A stretch of 64,000 bases of DNA from the NCBI GenBank assembly GCA_950295325.1, contig OX485808.1, forward strand, positions 11,904,501-11,968,500. Direction: 5' to 3'. The notes under the pieces are model-generated. The model was not told where the DNA came from, searched no databases, and saw only the letters and a list, made by a program, of their open reading frames with translations. The position numbers and the translations under genes are program-made. This document shows positions 34,218 through 46,006 of this stretch, piece after piece; position 1 is the stretch's first letter; every line of letters starts with the position of its first letter. This DNA is from Polytrichum commune. Its lineage: Eukaryota > Streptophyta > Polytrichopsida > Polytrichales > Polytrichaceae.

Positions 34218-36886
34218 TTAAACATCGTTTAGATCTAAATCAGTGTTAGAACAAATGGACAACGGACAAAGAGAGGTTATCACTGAAGCAAGGTCATCCC
34301 AGATAAAACTTTCGGAATGGTGGCTGTCTCCACTTGCATCCAAACTCATATGAACGTTTTGAGCCCTGCTATACCTGGAAATAGAATATGCATAAGGTTG
34401 TCCAATCGCCTGGGCCCAGGAACATACAATCTGCAAACAAATAGCAGAATGAATTCCTAAACGTCCTATATCATCAGATGCACCAGTGTCCAGCATTTCC
34501 ATGTGACACAAAATTACACTGCCAGTTGACCCTGGATTCCACCACTTCCACCAACTAAATTGTGTCCTTGCAAAAAAGTGAGCCTCTCTGTGACAGCCAT
34601 ACTCCTCCAATCCAGACATCTTTGTCAACAACAGTGGACAAAGGACCAACTCCTGCAATTGACTACTGCAATTTCATAGAAGGTCAGTAAGTATCATAGA
34701 CCCCACTGTTAAGTGCTCCAAGAACCAGAAACAACGATCTGGATCAGCAAAGCCTGGTGTGACCTACATAGCCTGAAGGCAAAGCAGAGGAAAGTAAAAA
34801 ATATATAAGAATGGAAATGCAGTATGTGCAGACTTCATTCTTTTCTAGGTTCCAGGCGGTTCAAAGGAAAGTTACATACAAATGCCAATATGATGATGGC
34901 TCACCTGCACCATTGGTATAGCTCCCACTCCTGAGAGATGTTGCGTCCTTCAGCAGAAGCATCAATTGCAAAAGGGTGCAATTCTGAAAATAAATAGCAA
35001 TATTTTTACTTGTCGAATCCAATTCACAATCACAGTGACGCTCGATAAGAGAGGAATATCTACATGTATAACTGTCATAGTAGCATGTAACTGACTAAAC
35101 AAAGATAAATAGTTCATGAGGGGGAAGATGGTAAAAGTAGCTGCAAAACACCAGATTGAAAGAACAACATAGTATGAGCATGGGTTTAATTTAGACCTTG
35201 CACTACCACCTAGATATGGGATCGTCATCTCAAGGACACTATGAAAAGATACATACTACACTCTGATGTTGCACTGACCTGAAGCAAGGATGCAGTGGGC
35301 AGGCTCAAACCAGTGAGATAAAAACTGCACCTAAAATTCCTGCATAGGGTAGTGATAGAAAAAAGGCTCAATAGCTTGCCACCTCTATGATTGTCATTTT
35401 TGGTTCTTGCAAGCCATAAGTAGCAGTCTCACATATCCATTTTCAGGCTAGACTGTAGAATCTGTGGCAATTTTCTGTTAAAAATGTATGGCTGACAAAT
35501 ATATAACAGCCAGAGTGACCAGCCACAAACCACTCTCCCACAACCATTATACGCGTTATCCATGTTGCAAATCCCTCAAATTTGACAATCCCTATAACAG
35601 AAGGTCGCGATTCCAAAGATGAGGATGATACATGTGGTTGTTGTGGCCATGTAATCATATGCAAATGAAGGCACCTATTGTGGACTGTACTTAATGCAAA
35701 AAGAAACTACATTAAAACTCACTTAGAACAATCAGCATACTAAGGTTTCTATGTCGGGAGCTATGTACAGATAGCCCTTCATGAACATCCTTCAAATATA
35801 AAAAGCAGAGCCATCAACTTCGGTCAGTTAGAGATTCCTCCTGTACACCAGATGATACCTGTTAGGGCTGTCTGATCAGCCTACTTGCTGAAGGCTCTAC
35901 TGAGAATAGCCTTCTCATGTGTCAACTTTCTCTTGGCTTTGATCAAGAATGCCAGAGATCTATTCAATGCGGCATCCATCATTTGCTTACATTTCTGAAG
36001 ATTTGGTAGTAGAGGAAGTCAGTTGTCCTTGCAAACTGGTGTGATTTAGAGAAGAGAGATATACCAGCCTCCCTGCATGAATGTTAAGACAGACACAATT
36101 TTTACCACACAACTGACTACAAAACAGATTTCTACAATAGGGGGTAGACATCATGTAAAATCAACATGGGGTCATATCCATGCTGCCTTATGTTACAACT
36201 TCTTTGGAACAGGCAGGGATCTTTGCAGCAAGTGCTAAAGCACATATGAACAGACTTCAGAGTTATCCTCTAACTACTCAATGTAACTTTTGGTCTGGAT
36301 TTGGGTGTCTTGTAGGATACAAGACCTTCCTTGTTCAGTGAGTTTTTGGTGGATGCTTGGAGGTAGTGTGGAGATATGAATGAAGCAGTCATATCAGTTT
36401 ATTAAGGGTCAAACTCATTTTGGCATGCCAAGAGGTGCTAAAATGACTTTGGCCGTCAATGAAACGAAATATGTTGCTCTTCGTTCAAATTCAGATACTA
36501 TCTCCGTGCATGCACCACAACTGGAGAGAAATTATTGGTTTTGTATGCAAAATAACCAATGGAAAATCATAGGGGATGAACTCCCGACAAAAGCCCCATT
36601 GAGTTAAAAGGTAATTCTATTATTGTGTTTGTACATAAAAGTAAAGCAACTAAAAACACCAGAGGACACAATAAGATTTTTCTGTACACAAGTGTGAATT
36701 TTTAGGTTTATATTGATAGATGTACTCACAGGCTTCACCAGGGGGAGGTCCTGCAAGGGTAGTAATAACCGAAATAAGACTCGCTGAGAATAGTCAACTT
36801 CGACTAAACCTTTAGCAGCAGCCAAAGCACAAGATTCCGGCTGTATACTAAGTCTGGATCTAATCTTAGCTATAATTGATCATCGT
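34218..36886 (-). CDS. Probable multi-exon gene or pseudogene, function unknown
   Basis: On the minus strand five exon-like pieces with GT/AG boundaries are visible. (1) 36886-36730, containing CALAAAKGLVEVDYSQRVL, donor GTGAGT. (2) 35994-35885, containing KCKQMMDAALNRSLAFLIKA, donor GTAGGC. (3) 35140-35010, containing HVDIPLLSSVTVIVNWIRQ. (4) 34983-34905, containing LLLKDATSLRSGSYTNG, donor GTGAGC. (5) from 34753, FADPDRCFWFLEHLTVGSMI. Reading phase is preserved across 1-2, 3-4 and 4-5; an exon must be missing between 2 and 3. Exon 5 meets TGA at 34674-34676, yet the same frame then stays open for 146 codons to 34218, through WWKWWNPGSTGS. The TGA is either the true end or a disabling mutation. 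I recognise no family. The open frame at 35443-35664 could supply the missing exon. Confidence 0.42.
36380..36607 (+). other. Coding-like open frame, plus strand, unassigned
   Basis: From about 36393 the frame reads FIKGQTHFGMPRGAKMTL and ends GDELPTKAPLS, with plant-like codon use and a possible upstream acceptor (TCATATCAG). It lies opposite an intron of the minus-strand candidate gene. No domain is recognised. Confidence 0.2.
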
Positions 36887-37574
36887 CTACGACAGTGCAG
36901 CCAATGAGGTTGAACAGAATGTCAGTAATGTTCGAGGACAGATCGCAAAGCCCATCGTAGATGAATTCCACCACACTCAACATTGTTGTAGATCAAATAC
37001 TTGAGCAACTAATAAGGAGTAACGATGGCTATGGCTCTGGCTCTGGCTTTTAACCAGCTTCTTGTATCAAGATGAACACCTTCAGCACCATTCACCACAT
37101 CGACTTAGCCGATTGCCTTTCCATCTCAGACTTCAACTCAAACTTCAACAAATCGAAAGCGCACTACCATGAAGATTCACGCCATTGCCGATTTTGTTCA
37201 AGAGTGTTGTTCTGACTTGCAAATTCCTGTCACAGAAAACCTGCAAGTTTACAACGATCAATCACTTGTTCAGAGAATACGCAAGTTTCTCATCAATGCG
37301 GAAATCAAAACAAGTTACAAAGTTCACAAGAACATTCAGACTCCTGATTAAGTTTTCGACTATCATCAATATATGGACATGCAAACACCTGCGATGTAAA
37401 CCAAGATCACCAAACTTTACCGACTCTTAATTTGTAACGAACGCAAGAGATCCTCACCAATGCACCAACCAAACAAGCAGTTACTCCAAAATCCGACTGA
37501 CATCAACTCCAAAGTCTCCGAGTGTCATCTGGAAATGGTAATCATGTTTCCTACTAGAATCTACACTCATCACA

Positions 37575-37925
37575 CTTCATCAAATCTTCTGACATTCATC
37601 ATGTCTTCATAAAAGACACCAAAAACAGATAATCTAACTCCAACACAAAGCTCATTAATGGTCGTCGACTTGTCCCTCGGGACAAGAAAATCAAGAGATG
37701 AAACCACGACACGAACTTACATACATCGACCCTCTCTACTAGAACCACGCTTCATCAAGCCTTTTCACATTCATCCTGTCTACATACAAAACACCGAAAC
37801 AAACAACCTAACTTCAACTCACCAAGCTAAATGGTTCTCATTGATGTGTCCCTAAACACAAGAACCTCACATAATGCAACCACGACATGCACCAACGCTC
37901 TCTGCGCATCCGATTCTTGCAAACT
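37575..37925. repeat. Tandem duplication, 175-bp period, in a C-rich strand
   Basis: Units start at 37575 and 37750 with CTTCATCAA. They share CACATTCATCCTGTCTACAT (unit 1 differs by a few bases), AAACACC(G/A)AAA and ACCACGACA(C/T)G blocks. From 36950 to 38050 the plus strand is unusually rich in C and A and poor in G. Confidence 0.55.
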
Positions 37926-38598
37926 TACACTCTGCACCGTGCTTTGGTATCAAATTCCCTCAACTTCGTATTTCATATCCACATCCAAAAGCCGTTTAGA
38001 TAACCTTTTGAAAGGCACCAAGCTCATTAACCTATTCGCAGATTCCCAGTAATTATACGACCAGAATCGCTCACTTCAAAACCGAGCCCCGGTCATCCAT
38101 GCAGATTCCTGCAAAACATACAGGCATGACGGTAGCATCAGTGCTTCTTCTCGAATTCGTCCTCGAAATGATCCACATTCTTATCCCACTTGCTGTGCTG
38201 AGATCCGTTGTGAATCCTGGAGTCGGTAACGAAAGGGAGGCAAGCAAGCCATTCTAGAGCAACGTTTTCTGTTAGATGATATGATGGATGACAAAACTTA
38301 CTCATCCACTCGGGGCCGGGGCTATTGTCACTGTTTGTGTTATTTGGGGTGGCTTTACATTTAGGGTTAGTTTACATTATGGCCAAGCGGATTGGTTTCC
38401 TAACACCTATCAAAGGGGTAATAGTAAAACTTGCCCCGTATAGGTTAGTTGTTGATGCGTTCCAATTTAAGTTTAACACACTAATTTTGGTTTCTAATCT
38501 TGATCAAGGGTTGTGTGTATCTAAAAACAACAATCGTTCGGCTCTACAATAGGGGTAGAAATCTACATTTTCACCCTCTCCCTTGCAGAATGAGTGAA

Positions 38599-38819
38599 TT
38601 TATTGTATACGAGCGTACTTCGCATCCATCCAACATAAAACCTTGATCCCCTATAGGTTTGTTGCTAATTCATCTCACATGACCTCAAATAGACTATTTC
38701 AGGATTTTTAAGCTAATTCTAGTGTCAAATCCACTAAATAATGTAACTCATGAATCGTATATTGTTTAAGGGATGTTATGTTGGATGAATGAGATGTACG
38801 CTCGTATGCAAGAATTCCC
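38599..38819. mobile_element. TA-type MITE family M2 copy
   Basis: Left end TATTGTATACGAGCGTACTT followed by CGCATCCATCCAACATAA; right end TTATGTTGGATGAATGAG then TACGCTCGTATGCAAGAAT. The interior shares CCCCTATAGGTTTGTTGCTAAT with the neighbouring copy. Confidence 0.6.
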
Positions 38820-38821
38820 AA

Positions 38822-39034
38822 GGAGAGGGATATATTGTATACAAGTGTACTTCTCATCCATCCAACATAAAAACTTGACCCACTGTAAGTTTGTGGCCAA
38901 TTCATCTCAAATAACTTGGACTAGACTAATATGGGGTCTTGATTAGTATCCTCTGGGCTGCAAATTATTTCAAGGTTTTTATGTTGGATGAATGCGGGAA
39001 TTACGCCCATATGCAATAATTCTTTCCCCCTCCC
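38822..39034. mobile_element. TA-type MITE family M2 copy, tandem to the preceding one
   Basis: It begins GGAGAGGGATATATTGTATAC and ends CAATAATTCTTTCCCCCTCCC, followed by TA. Inverted blocks TCATCCATCCAACATAAAA and TTTATGTTGGATGAATG lie inside the ends. It sits only 2 bp after the previous copy. Confidence 0.6.
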
Positions 39035-39473
39035 TAGTTCACCCTCCCCTTCCATAGGTGTCATGAACATTCAAGATACCAACGGAGTGCCCTTTCGTCA
39101 AGCTCTAGGGAACAAATTCCAAAATTAGGGCCTTAGAATTTGCAAAGTTCCCAATGCCTCCGAATGTGGAGGTGTGGAAACTAGGGCAAGCCATTCACTA
39201 TTATGGATGAAATTTTCGATGGAGATGGATGGACTGCATGGATTGCATAAATGGTTGCCCCTACAATCCAATGTTATCCCAATAAGTGTTAAAATCGCAT
39301 ATGTGTAAATGAAAATTGCACCCCCCCCCCCCCCAAATATGTGTTAATTTTTAAGAGAATTTATAAAATTTATGTTGCCCTCTTCAAATGAAATTGTTTT
39401 GACAAGTGTCAATTTGAATGAAAGTGAGGTTATAAAATTTTATAACTTGGATGGAATTGATAGAAACCCTACC

Positions 39474-39829
39474 TAGAAACCCTAAATCTTATTACCTTAC
39501 TAGAACAATTGGCATTGGTATTTGCAGATAGTGTAAAATTAAATACACTATGATTGCACATATGAGAGCTAGAACTTGATCTAAAAAATCCCCACAAACC
39601 TGCTAAGGATGAAATTATAAGTATGCTTGATGAAAGAGATGATGCAATTGACAATGAATGCATTAAAGGAGTTGGTAATGTTCATATTGGTGATGTGGTG
39701 ATAGATAGAGTATGATTCAAGGATGCTAAAAGTGCATTAGTGACCTTGAAACAATATTTGAAACAAAAACTTATTGATGTTACACCTCTCATCCAAAGCA
39801 TTCAAACACTTCAGAAGGTAATAGGATCT
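39474..39829 (+). pseudogene. Decayed coding fragment, family unknown
   Basis: One frame stays coding-like for about 118 codons with three stops: LITLLEQLALVFADSVKLN, then ELELDLKNPHKPAKDEI, ISMLDERDDAIDNECIKGV and SALVTLKQYLKQKLIDV, ending at a donor-like CAGAAG|GTAATA. The charged, Leu-rich pattern is typical of a helical linker region. Because stops split it, it was probably once part of a transposon protein or gene. I cannot name the family. Confidence 0.35.
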
Positions 39830-40574
39830 TGAAGTGCACAAGAATCTCATCAAACCACTATAGCTTCATTCTTTCATTACACTTAAATCTATGACGATAT
39901 TCATATCTTATGCATTTACATAAGTGTTAATATTTTTAATTCCAAAGCCACACAAATGTTACTTATGTCAACATTACAAATTATAATGCTACCCTTGATA
40001 AGGGTTTCATAACATTAACACCACATAAGTGTTCCAAGTTTCTTTGCTCCGAAGTGTTAACAAATATCGAGGGTAGATTTTACACTTTTTAATGTTATTT
40101 TACACATAATGTTATCTTTATGGCACTAATAATATGAACCTTGAATCGAATCTCACCATTTTGATAGGACGAATCTGTGTTCATTTTAAGAGGATATGGT
40201 GAACAATGTGGACATCCAAATTGGACCCATTTTTATTGGAAATCCCACTTTTCAATGCATATTTTTAAACAAAATTCAAAATTAGAGTTCAAGCATGTTT
40301 TGGCACCAAAATGAACTCACGTCCACAAATGGAGGTTTTCTGATATTAGGGTTTGTGACATGATACTACCAACTTTAGGAGCGTTCAATTGGAGAATGGA
40401 GCAAGGTGGACATCAAATTTTTATTCAACCACACACAAACTCCATCCGTAAGTTACTATATCTAAACCATCATTGTCAATGTTCTTTATGTTCTATGTAC
40501 ACGTACTCATGCATCGGTTTAGTTTACACCCCTCCTCCTTCTGGTGTGAATATTGTATCATATTAGGTTTGAGA

Positions 40575-40770
40575 TGACCCGAAACTACCGGGTGATAGTG
40601 GAGAGGTATCCATTTCCAAATGAAGTGGTGGGCGGTTCAATTCCCACTGTGAAATCTTCTCTCTACTTGACAGGAAGATTAAAAATTGAAAGAAGAAGAA
40701 GAAGAAGAAGAGCCCACCCACCGCAAGGTAGGCAATAAACCCCACCTTGCACCAAGAGGATTCTTGACCA
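40575..40770 (+). mobile_element. tRNA-derived SINE
   Basis: A Pol III promoter is visible: A box TAGTGGAGAGG (40596-40606) matches TRGYNNANNNG, and B box GGTTCAATTCC (40634-40644) matches GGTTCRANTCC. They are 38 bp apart, as in tRNA genes. The cloverleaf is not intact, so it is not a tRNA gene. An unrelated body follows with a (GAA)n tract at about 40690-40710. Target duplications are not obvious. The ORF across it is incidental. Confidence 0.6.
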
Positions 40771-43700
40771 TGGTAAGGCCAACATGTTCAAATTCATGCC
40801 ACATTACCCGATGTTGGTTATTTATTTATTTATTCATATTTAGTGTAACACATGTGACCTTGTAGGTATCCATTTTCACAAAAAAAATTGTCATGTATCA
40901 TTTATTCCTTTGGAGTTGTATGATCCCAAACACCATCTGCTCACATGCTAAGTACAATAAAATATGATTAGTTTGAATGCCCACGTGAGCAATGTTTTAA
41001 ATATAATTTATGATGTGGATCCACCTTCATTTCACGTGATTTCAAAAAAATAGATAAATAAGTAAATAAAAATGTGTGCCTTTCAATGGGATATGCAAGA
41101 TCAATAATTGCCTTTAAATGAGGGAAGCTAAGATATGAGCGATGAGTGGTGAACATGGTGCAATAACATGTGATCAATAAAGTCAAATATAGTACATTTC
41201 CATGATTATTGGGGTCATAATTTATTCATTCAACTGTGTAGTATTCACATTTTAAAATTTGAGAACATAAAGGGGCCTATTACCATGGACTACTGGGAAA
41301 AAAATCAATCAATTGTTGACTTTTATTGTAATAATCCAAAACATTGTTGTATGCAACCAAAGTAGATTAAAAATAATTAATATCATCAATTAACAGTTTG
41401 GAGTATTATGATGAACACTATACTAAAATTATAACTTGTTTTTAACAACACCGACAAACTCAAGGAGTTGCATGACCTCGTTGTAGGTATATGTTGAAGC
41501 GTGGATAAACTACTTGTTGTGATTCATCTTGAATAGGAATTTGAACTCATAAAGTATTGCGGCCTCGAAGCAATACTTTGAGGAGAAAAAAAATATTTAA
41601 GGAAGGTTAAGTAGCTTGGAGGATTTTCAAAAAAGAAACCCATAGACTATGAAATCCATACAAGAATCTAATATATACATGCAACCTACAAAATTTTCTA
41701 AGTCATCTTAAGGAAATAGCCTTTCCCTCTCCACTAGGGGCTAGGGTGAACCAACTACTGCACTCATACCCCCGGTTGGTGAAGGACTTACGGATGACTC
41801 TCAAAATTTCGGACCCCCCCCCCCGGCATAAAAAAACCTATCTTTATGGCATGGGCAACATAAGATCTATACGAGTTGACATCCAAAGTCCATATTATAT
41901 TAGCTACAAGCAATGCATGAATCAAGGGTTTGGGCTTTAGGTTTCTTGTTCCACCTTTGCAAGCTTACTTGCACCAACTTCGTGAGTACAATTGTGATTC
42001 TGGGTTGTCAATCTTTGGAAAATTCATGGTGCAAGGATATGAATGTCAAGCTATGAAGGCCACGTTGTGAAAAAAACGAGTTTGAGCTGTGAATGTGAAG
42101 CTATGAAGGCCAAGTTGTGCAATAAGTTGTGTAAGTTTCTACAAACTCAATATTTGTGCGATATGCGAGCGATAAAGCCAAGTCCTGTGTAATTTGGGTC
42201 AGATTTGACAAACATCATTAATTGTTAAAAACAAGAATAAAATTGCGGGAGAGGCAGAAAGACGAAAAAAAAACAACATCGAAAGAAAACACAAAGAAGC
42301 TTCCGTAGGGTCGAGGTTTTTCATAAGATTTTTCAACAATTTCTTAGAGCCTGTATGTAGTAACTTAATCTACTATTGCTTTGGCATACGGAATAGGTTA
42401 TTACTTACACAGTAGACTGTTGTGGAGATTTTAGAAGTAAATAAACAATTTTGAGGATTTTCGTAGTTGTTCACTTGAATTGAGATCAATCACTAACATA
42501 AAAAAAATCTTCATGTTTTGATTATGTAACTGAGAAAATCGGTTCAAACTCTTGCCAATAATCGAAATAAAGATATTTGACCTTTCCACTTCTGCTACGA
42601 TATGATGGTGGTATAGTATGAGTTGACAAAATATCTCTAGCTTCGATAATACTCTTTTGAAGTATATCTTCAACGGTATTATTCCCAACAAAACCATTGA
42701 ATTTTCTCTCCATCAAATACATGTAATGATTGGCTACCGGGTTCGATAGCTGTCACACCAACCAATCGACCCTCCGATCTCATAGTTTTCGCACATATGC
42801 ATTCAACCATTTTTTCAATGTTCCATGATAAGTCTCAATACTAGATTAAATATACATATTTGAATGTAATACTCTTCATGTATTTATTGTCCAAAGATCT
42901 ATAAAAAACCGTTTGAAAATAAATATTAGTATTCAAATATACATTAAAATATATGTTATAACTTCATTAAAAAATCAAAATTATATTTCAATCACGATCA
43001 TGAAATTCATACGATTGATAATTACATATAATAATTAAATAATACGTACAGAAATATTCGGCAAAATCTTGGAGCATAATACCTCCACGTTCCGAAGCTT
43101 GTTTAGCACAAATGATAATGCGATCGTAAAACGATTGTACTCCTTCTCCATGTTGTAATTAAACATACATAAATATCCGGCAAATATTAAAAATGACATT
43201 TCAAACGAAAATATCATTAATTTTTTATATTATAATTTTGTTCTAATTTTTTAAAATATGTCATGTACAAAAAAAATAATGATATTGTTATATTGCTAAA
43301 TAAATATACGTGACCAATATAAAATGTTAATGAATAATAAATTATAGTATAATAGTATAATCTTAAAATCTTAAAATAAAAATAAAAATAAAAATAAAAC
43401 TTATTTGATAGCATTGCGTTCATGAATCACATCATCCACAATAAAACAACTTGGTCAGCATTCGGGTATAATGTTGATGATTTTCAATCATTAAGCAATC
43501 AATCATTATATCAAATCATATTTTTTTGCCTCGATGTTATGATCTAAGCTATTCATACTCCATGATGAAAAAACATCAAACACAATTAATGTGAATAAAT
43601 GATATTTCATATGGTTGGTACCAAATGTACTGAATGATCTTTAAACGTCATTATATTATCCATCATACCCATTCTACTACAAACAAAACGTTTAGAGTCT

Positions 43701-43812
43701 AATACAAAGTTACGACAATTTGGAAAAAATAAAAGTATTAAATTTATTCATGATAACCTTCAATGATGAATCTGCTAGAAGATGTCATTCACTGTTTAAT
43801 GAAGATTTATCA
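40771..43812. other. AT-rich spacer, no supported gene
   Basis: The AT content rises strongly after 42400. A minus frame at 42522-42722 (MYLMERKFNGFVGNNTVEDI) has some coding character but no identified domain. A C11 tract is at 41814-41824. Confidence 0.4.
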
Positions 43813-43936
43813 ATTCTTGAGGTATATTGTCACTTTATGTATGATTTTAGCTGTCACTTAAAGATGACATACTTACACTTGGCCTATCACTCGATGTGGG
43901 TAAGTTTGCATTAGAACTTGATGTTGCTGGTGTAAT

Positions 43937-45034
43937 CACTAGTAGAAATTCTGCGTCCGGATCAACAAAAAATCAACAGAAAGGCGTTGGTCGCGGTTGT
44001 TACTTAGGACGCGTTGACCTGAACACGATATAACACAATTTTGTTGATTTTTTCTGTTGATCTAGTCACAAATTTTTTATTTTTTTGAAAAAAAAAACTT
44101 ATTTTTTATTGCCCAGATTTTTCGGGCAAGAAAAAAGCTTTTTGGATTGTCTAGATTTCTATGGCAGCCTAAGTCTATCACCACGGTTCGCAATCGGGTT
44201 TGAACTCGAGACCTCACGCTTAACACTTAACACTCTAGCCAACTCACCATGCTTAGAATTTGATGAACAAAGAAAAATGTTTTTCTTATATATACACTTA
44301 CAATAGGCCATGTTCACAATTGGCCTATTGCCCTAAAAAAGTTTCACGTCCCACCCTACTTTTAGAATCCCCCTCAATACATCCAAACCGCACATTTTTC
44401 TACACCCCTCCCAAACGCCTCAAAAATTCACCCAGATCGACGTCCATTCCTTTTTTTAAATCGCCCCCAAAAACAACCAAAAATAGCATCCACAATAGTC
44501 TTCTTTTAGTCCCTTCGCAAACACCTCACTTCCGTATATTATTGAACATCCATCCCTACTTTCTACAACCTCCTAAATACACCTACTCTAAACCTTTATC
44601 TAATCCCCTTCTAAACACGTGAAAATCCCAAACACATGGACCTCCTAAATTTCACCCACATGGACATCGATCCCCTTTTTTAATCTGCCTCAAAATATGC
44701 CAAAAATAGCATCCGTAGTCTTTTTTTAAGTGTTAAGTGTTAAGTGTTAAATGTTAAGTGAGGACTCGAGTTCAAATTTGATTGCGAACCGTGGTGATAG
44801 ACTTAGGCTGCCATAGAAATCCAGACAATCCAAAAAACATTTTTCTTGCTCGAAAAATCCGGGTGGTAAAAAATAAGTTTAAAATAAGTTATATATATAT
44901 ATATATATTTTTGTGAACAGATCAATAGAAAAAATCAACAAAAATGTGTTACATCGTGTCCATGTCAACGCGTCCTAAGTAACAACCGCGACCAACGCCA
45001 TTCTGTTGATCCGGACGCAGAATTTCTACTAGTT
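43937..45034. mobile_element. CACTA (En/Spm)-like non-autonomous element A
   Basis: The left end is CACTAGTAGAAATTCTGCG; the right end is the reverse complement, except that the terminal G is T (CTAGTT at 45029-45034). Inverted similarity continues inward for about 300 bp and includes repeated GATCAACA/TGTTGATC motifs like the subterminal repeats bound by CACTA transposition proteins. No transposase is encoded; the 120-codon frame in the loop (44260-44622) is low-complexity Pro/Ser. The flanking triplets are AAT and ATT, which are inverted rather than direct, so there is no ordinary target duplication. Confidence 0.7.
44196..44241 (-). other. tRNA-like A/B box module inside CACTA-like element A
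   Basis: On the minus strand, TGGCTAGAGTG is a 10/11 match to the Pol III A box, and GAGTTCAAACCC matches a B box 34 bp later. The mirrored copy in the right arm (about 44735-44800) has a damaged B box. Confidence 0.45.
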
Positions 45035-46006
45035 ATTACACCAGCAGCATCAAGTTCTAATGCAAACTTACCCACATCGAGTGATAGACCAAGTATAAGC
45101 ATGTCATCTTTAAGTGACGGCTCAAATCATACACATAGTGACAATATACCTCAAGAATCGACTCAAAAGGATAATGCATGTTCCGAGACCAACTCAGTAC
45201 CTATTCAAACCCTAGAAATTCTAGTAGCACCATCATAGGGAGTAACACCATTACAGAGAGAACTCGTTGATCTACTTCAACTTAACTTCAATTGCCCATC
45301 ATCAGCTTTAGCGTCTCCGTCCAACATGAGTGAATCCGATGAACGAGTACATGAAGACAACAACTCAAATGAAGAAGACCTAGGGTTTAGACTCAAACCT
45401 CGGAGCAACGCTGGATCGGCTGTATCCATTGCTAAGAAGTCAGAAATAATCCATGAACCCAAAACATACAAGGAAGCGATGAATTCACCACATGCCCAAT
45501 AATGGAAACATGCAATGGCAAAAGAGTTTGCATCTTTGCTAGAAAATAAAACATGAATCCTGAAGCCTTTACCTGAAGGAAGAAAAACAGTAAAGGACAA
45601 GTGGATTTATAAGGTCAAATACAAACCATCCGGAGAAGTAGAATGATTTAAAGCACGACTTGTAGCAAAAAGATTTTCACAAGTAACAGGGGTAGATTTC
45701 ACTGAGACTTATACACCTGTTATCAAGTATGATGTTGTTCGAGCCGTATTTGTGATAAGCAACGAACATGGCATGTTCAAAGCACAGTTCAATATCTGCA
45801 CCGCATATCTAAATGTTGACCTTCGGGATATTATCTTCATGGAACAACCTGGAAAAATTTGAAGACTTTCAGTGGTCTTTCTACATGTGCTAACTACTCA
45901 AAAGTCTATACGGTCTTAAACAGAGTGCAAGATGTTGGAACAAAACTTTTGACAAATTTGCACAATAGTTCGATCTACTGCCCAGTATTGCCGATCCATG
46001 TGTATA
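45035..46006 (+). pseudogene. Ty1/copia pol fragment: linker and N-terminal reverse transcriptase
   Basis: The frame begins in the variable linker between integrase and reverse transcriptase (ITPAASSSNANLPTSSD) and passes EPKTYKEAMNSPHAQ. It then enters the conserved copia RT block: LPEGRKTVKDKWIYKVKYK, FKARLVAKRFSQVTGVDF, TETYTPV and DLRDIIFMEQP. RT copies the element RNA into DNA. In-frame stops occur after APS, HAQ, ENKT, SGEVE and PGKI. The first catalytic Asp region reads QFNICTAYLN, with Asn where LDVKTAFL is usual. Gag, protease and most of the integrase are absent. The 3' continuation lies beyond the CACTA-like insertion at 47053. Confidence 0.85.

Larger units (their letters stand above)
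43813..45158. repeat. 1.3-kb palindrome containing a CACTA-like element and inverted copia flanks
   Basis: The arms (about 43813-44241 and 44728-45158) are reverse complements with about 10% mismatch, around a loop of about 480 bp. The outer 124 bp of each arm is copia sequence: GCAAACTTACCCACATCGAG on the right appears reversed on the left. The inner part is the terminus of the CACTA-like element. A transcript through it would form a long hairpin. Confidence 0.8.

Noticed and set aside
34674-34676. In-frame TGA as a selenocysteine codon
   Set aside because: Land plants lack selenocysteine insertion, and no other feature suggests it. A nonsense mutation or a true stop is simpler.
44260-44622. 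120-codon Pro/Ser-rich frame
   Set aside because: It lies in the loop of the CACTA palindrome, has low complexity and contains a direct repeat; it shows no transposase similarity.
45277-45600. 107-codon minus-strand frame
   Set aside because: It is the antisense shadow of the copia linker and RT region.
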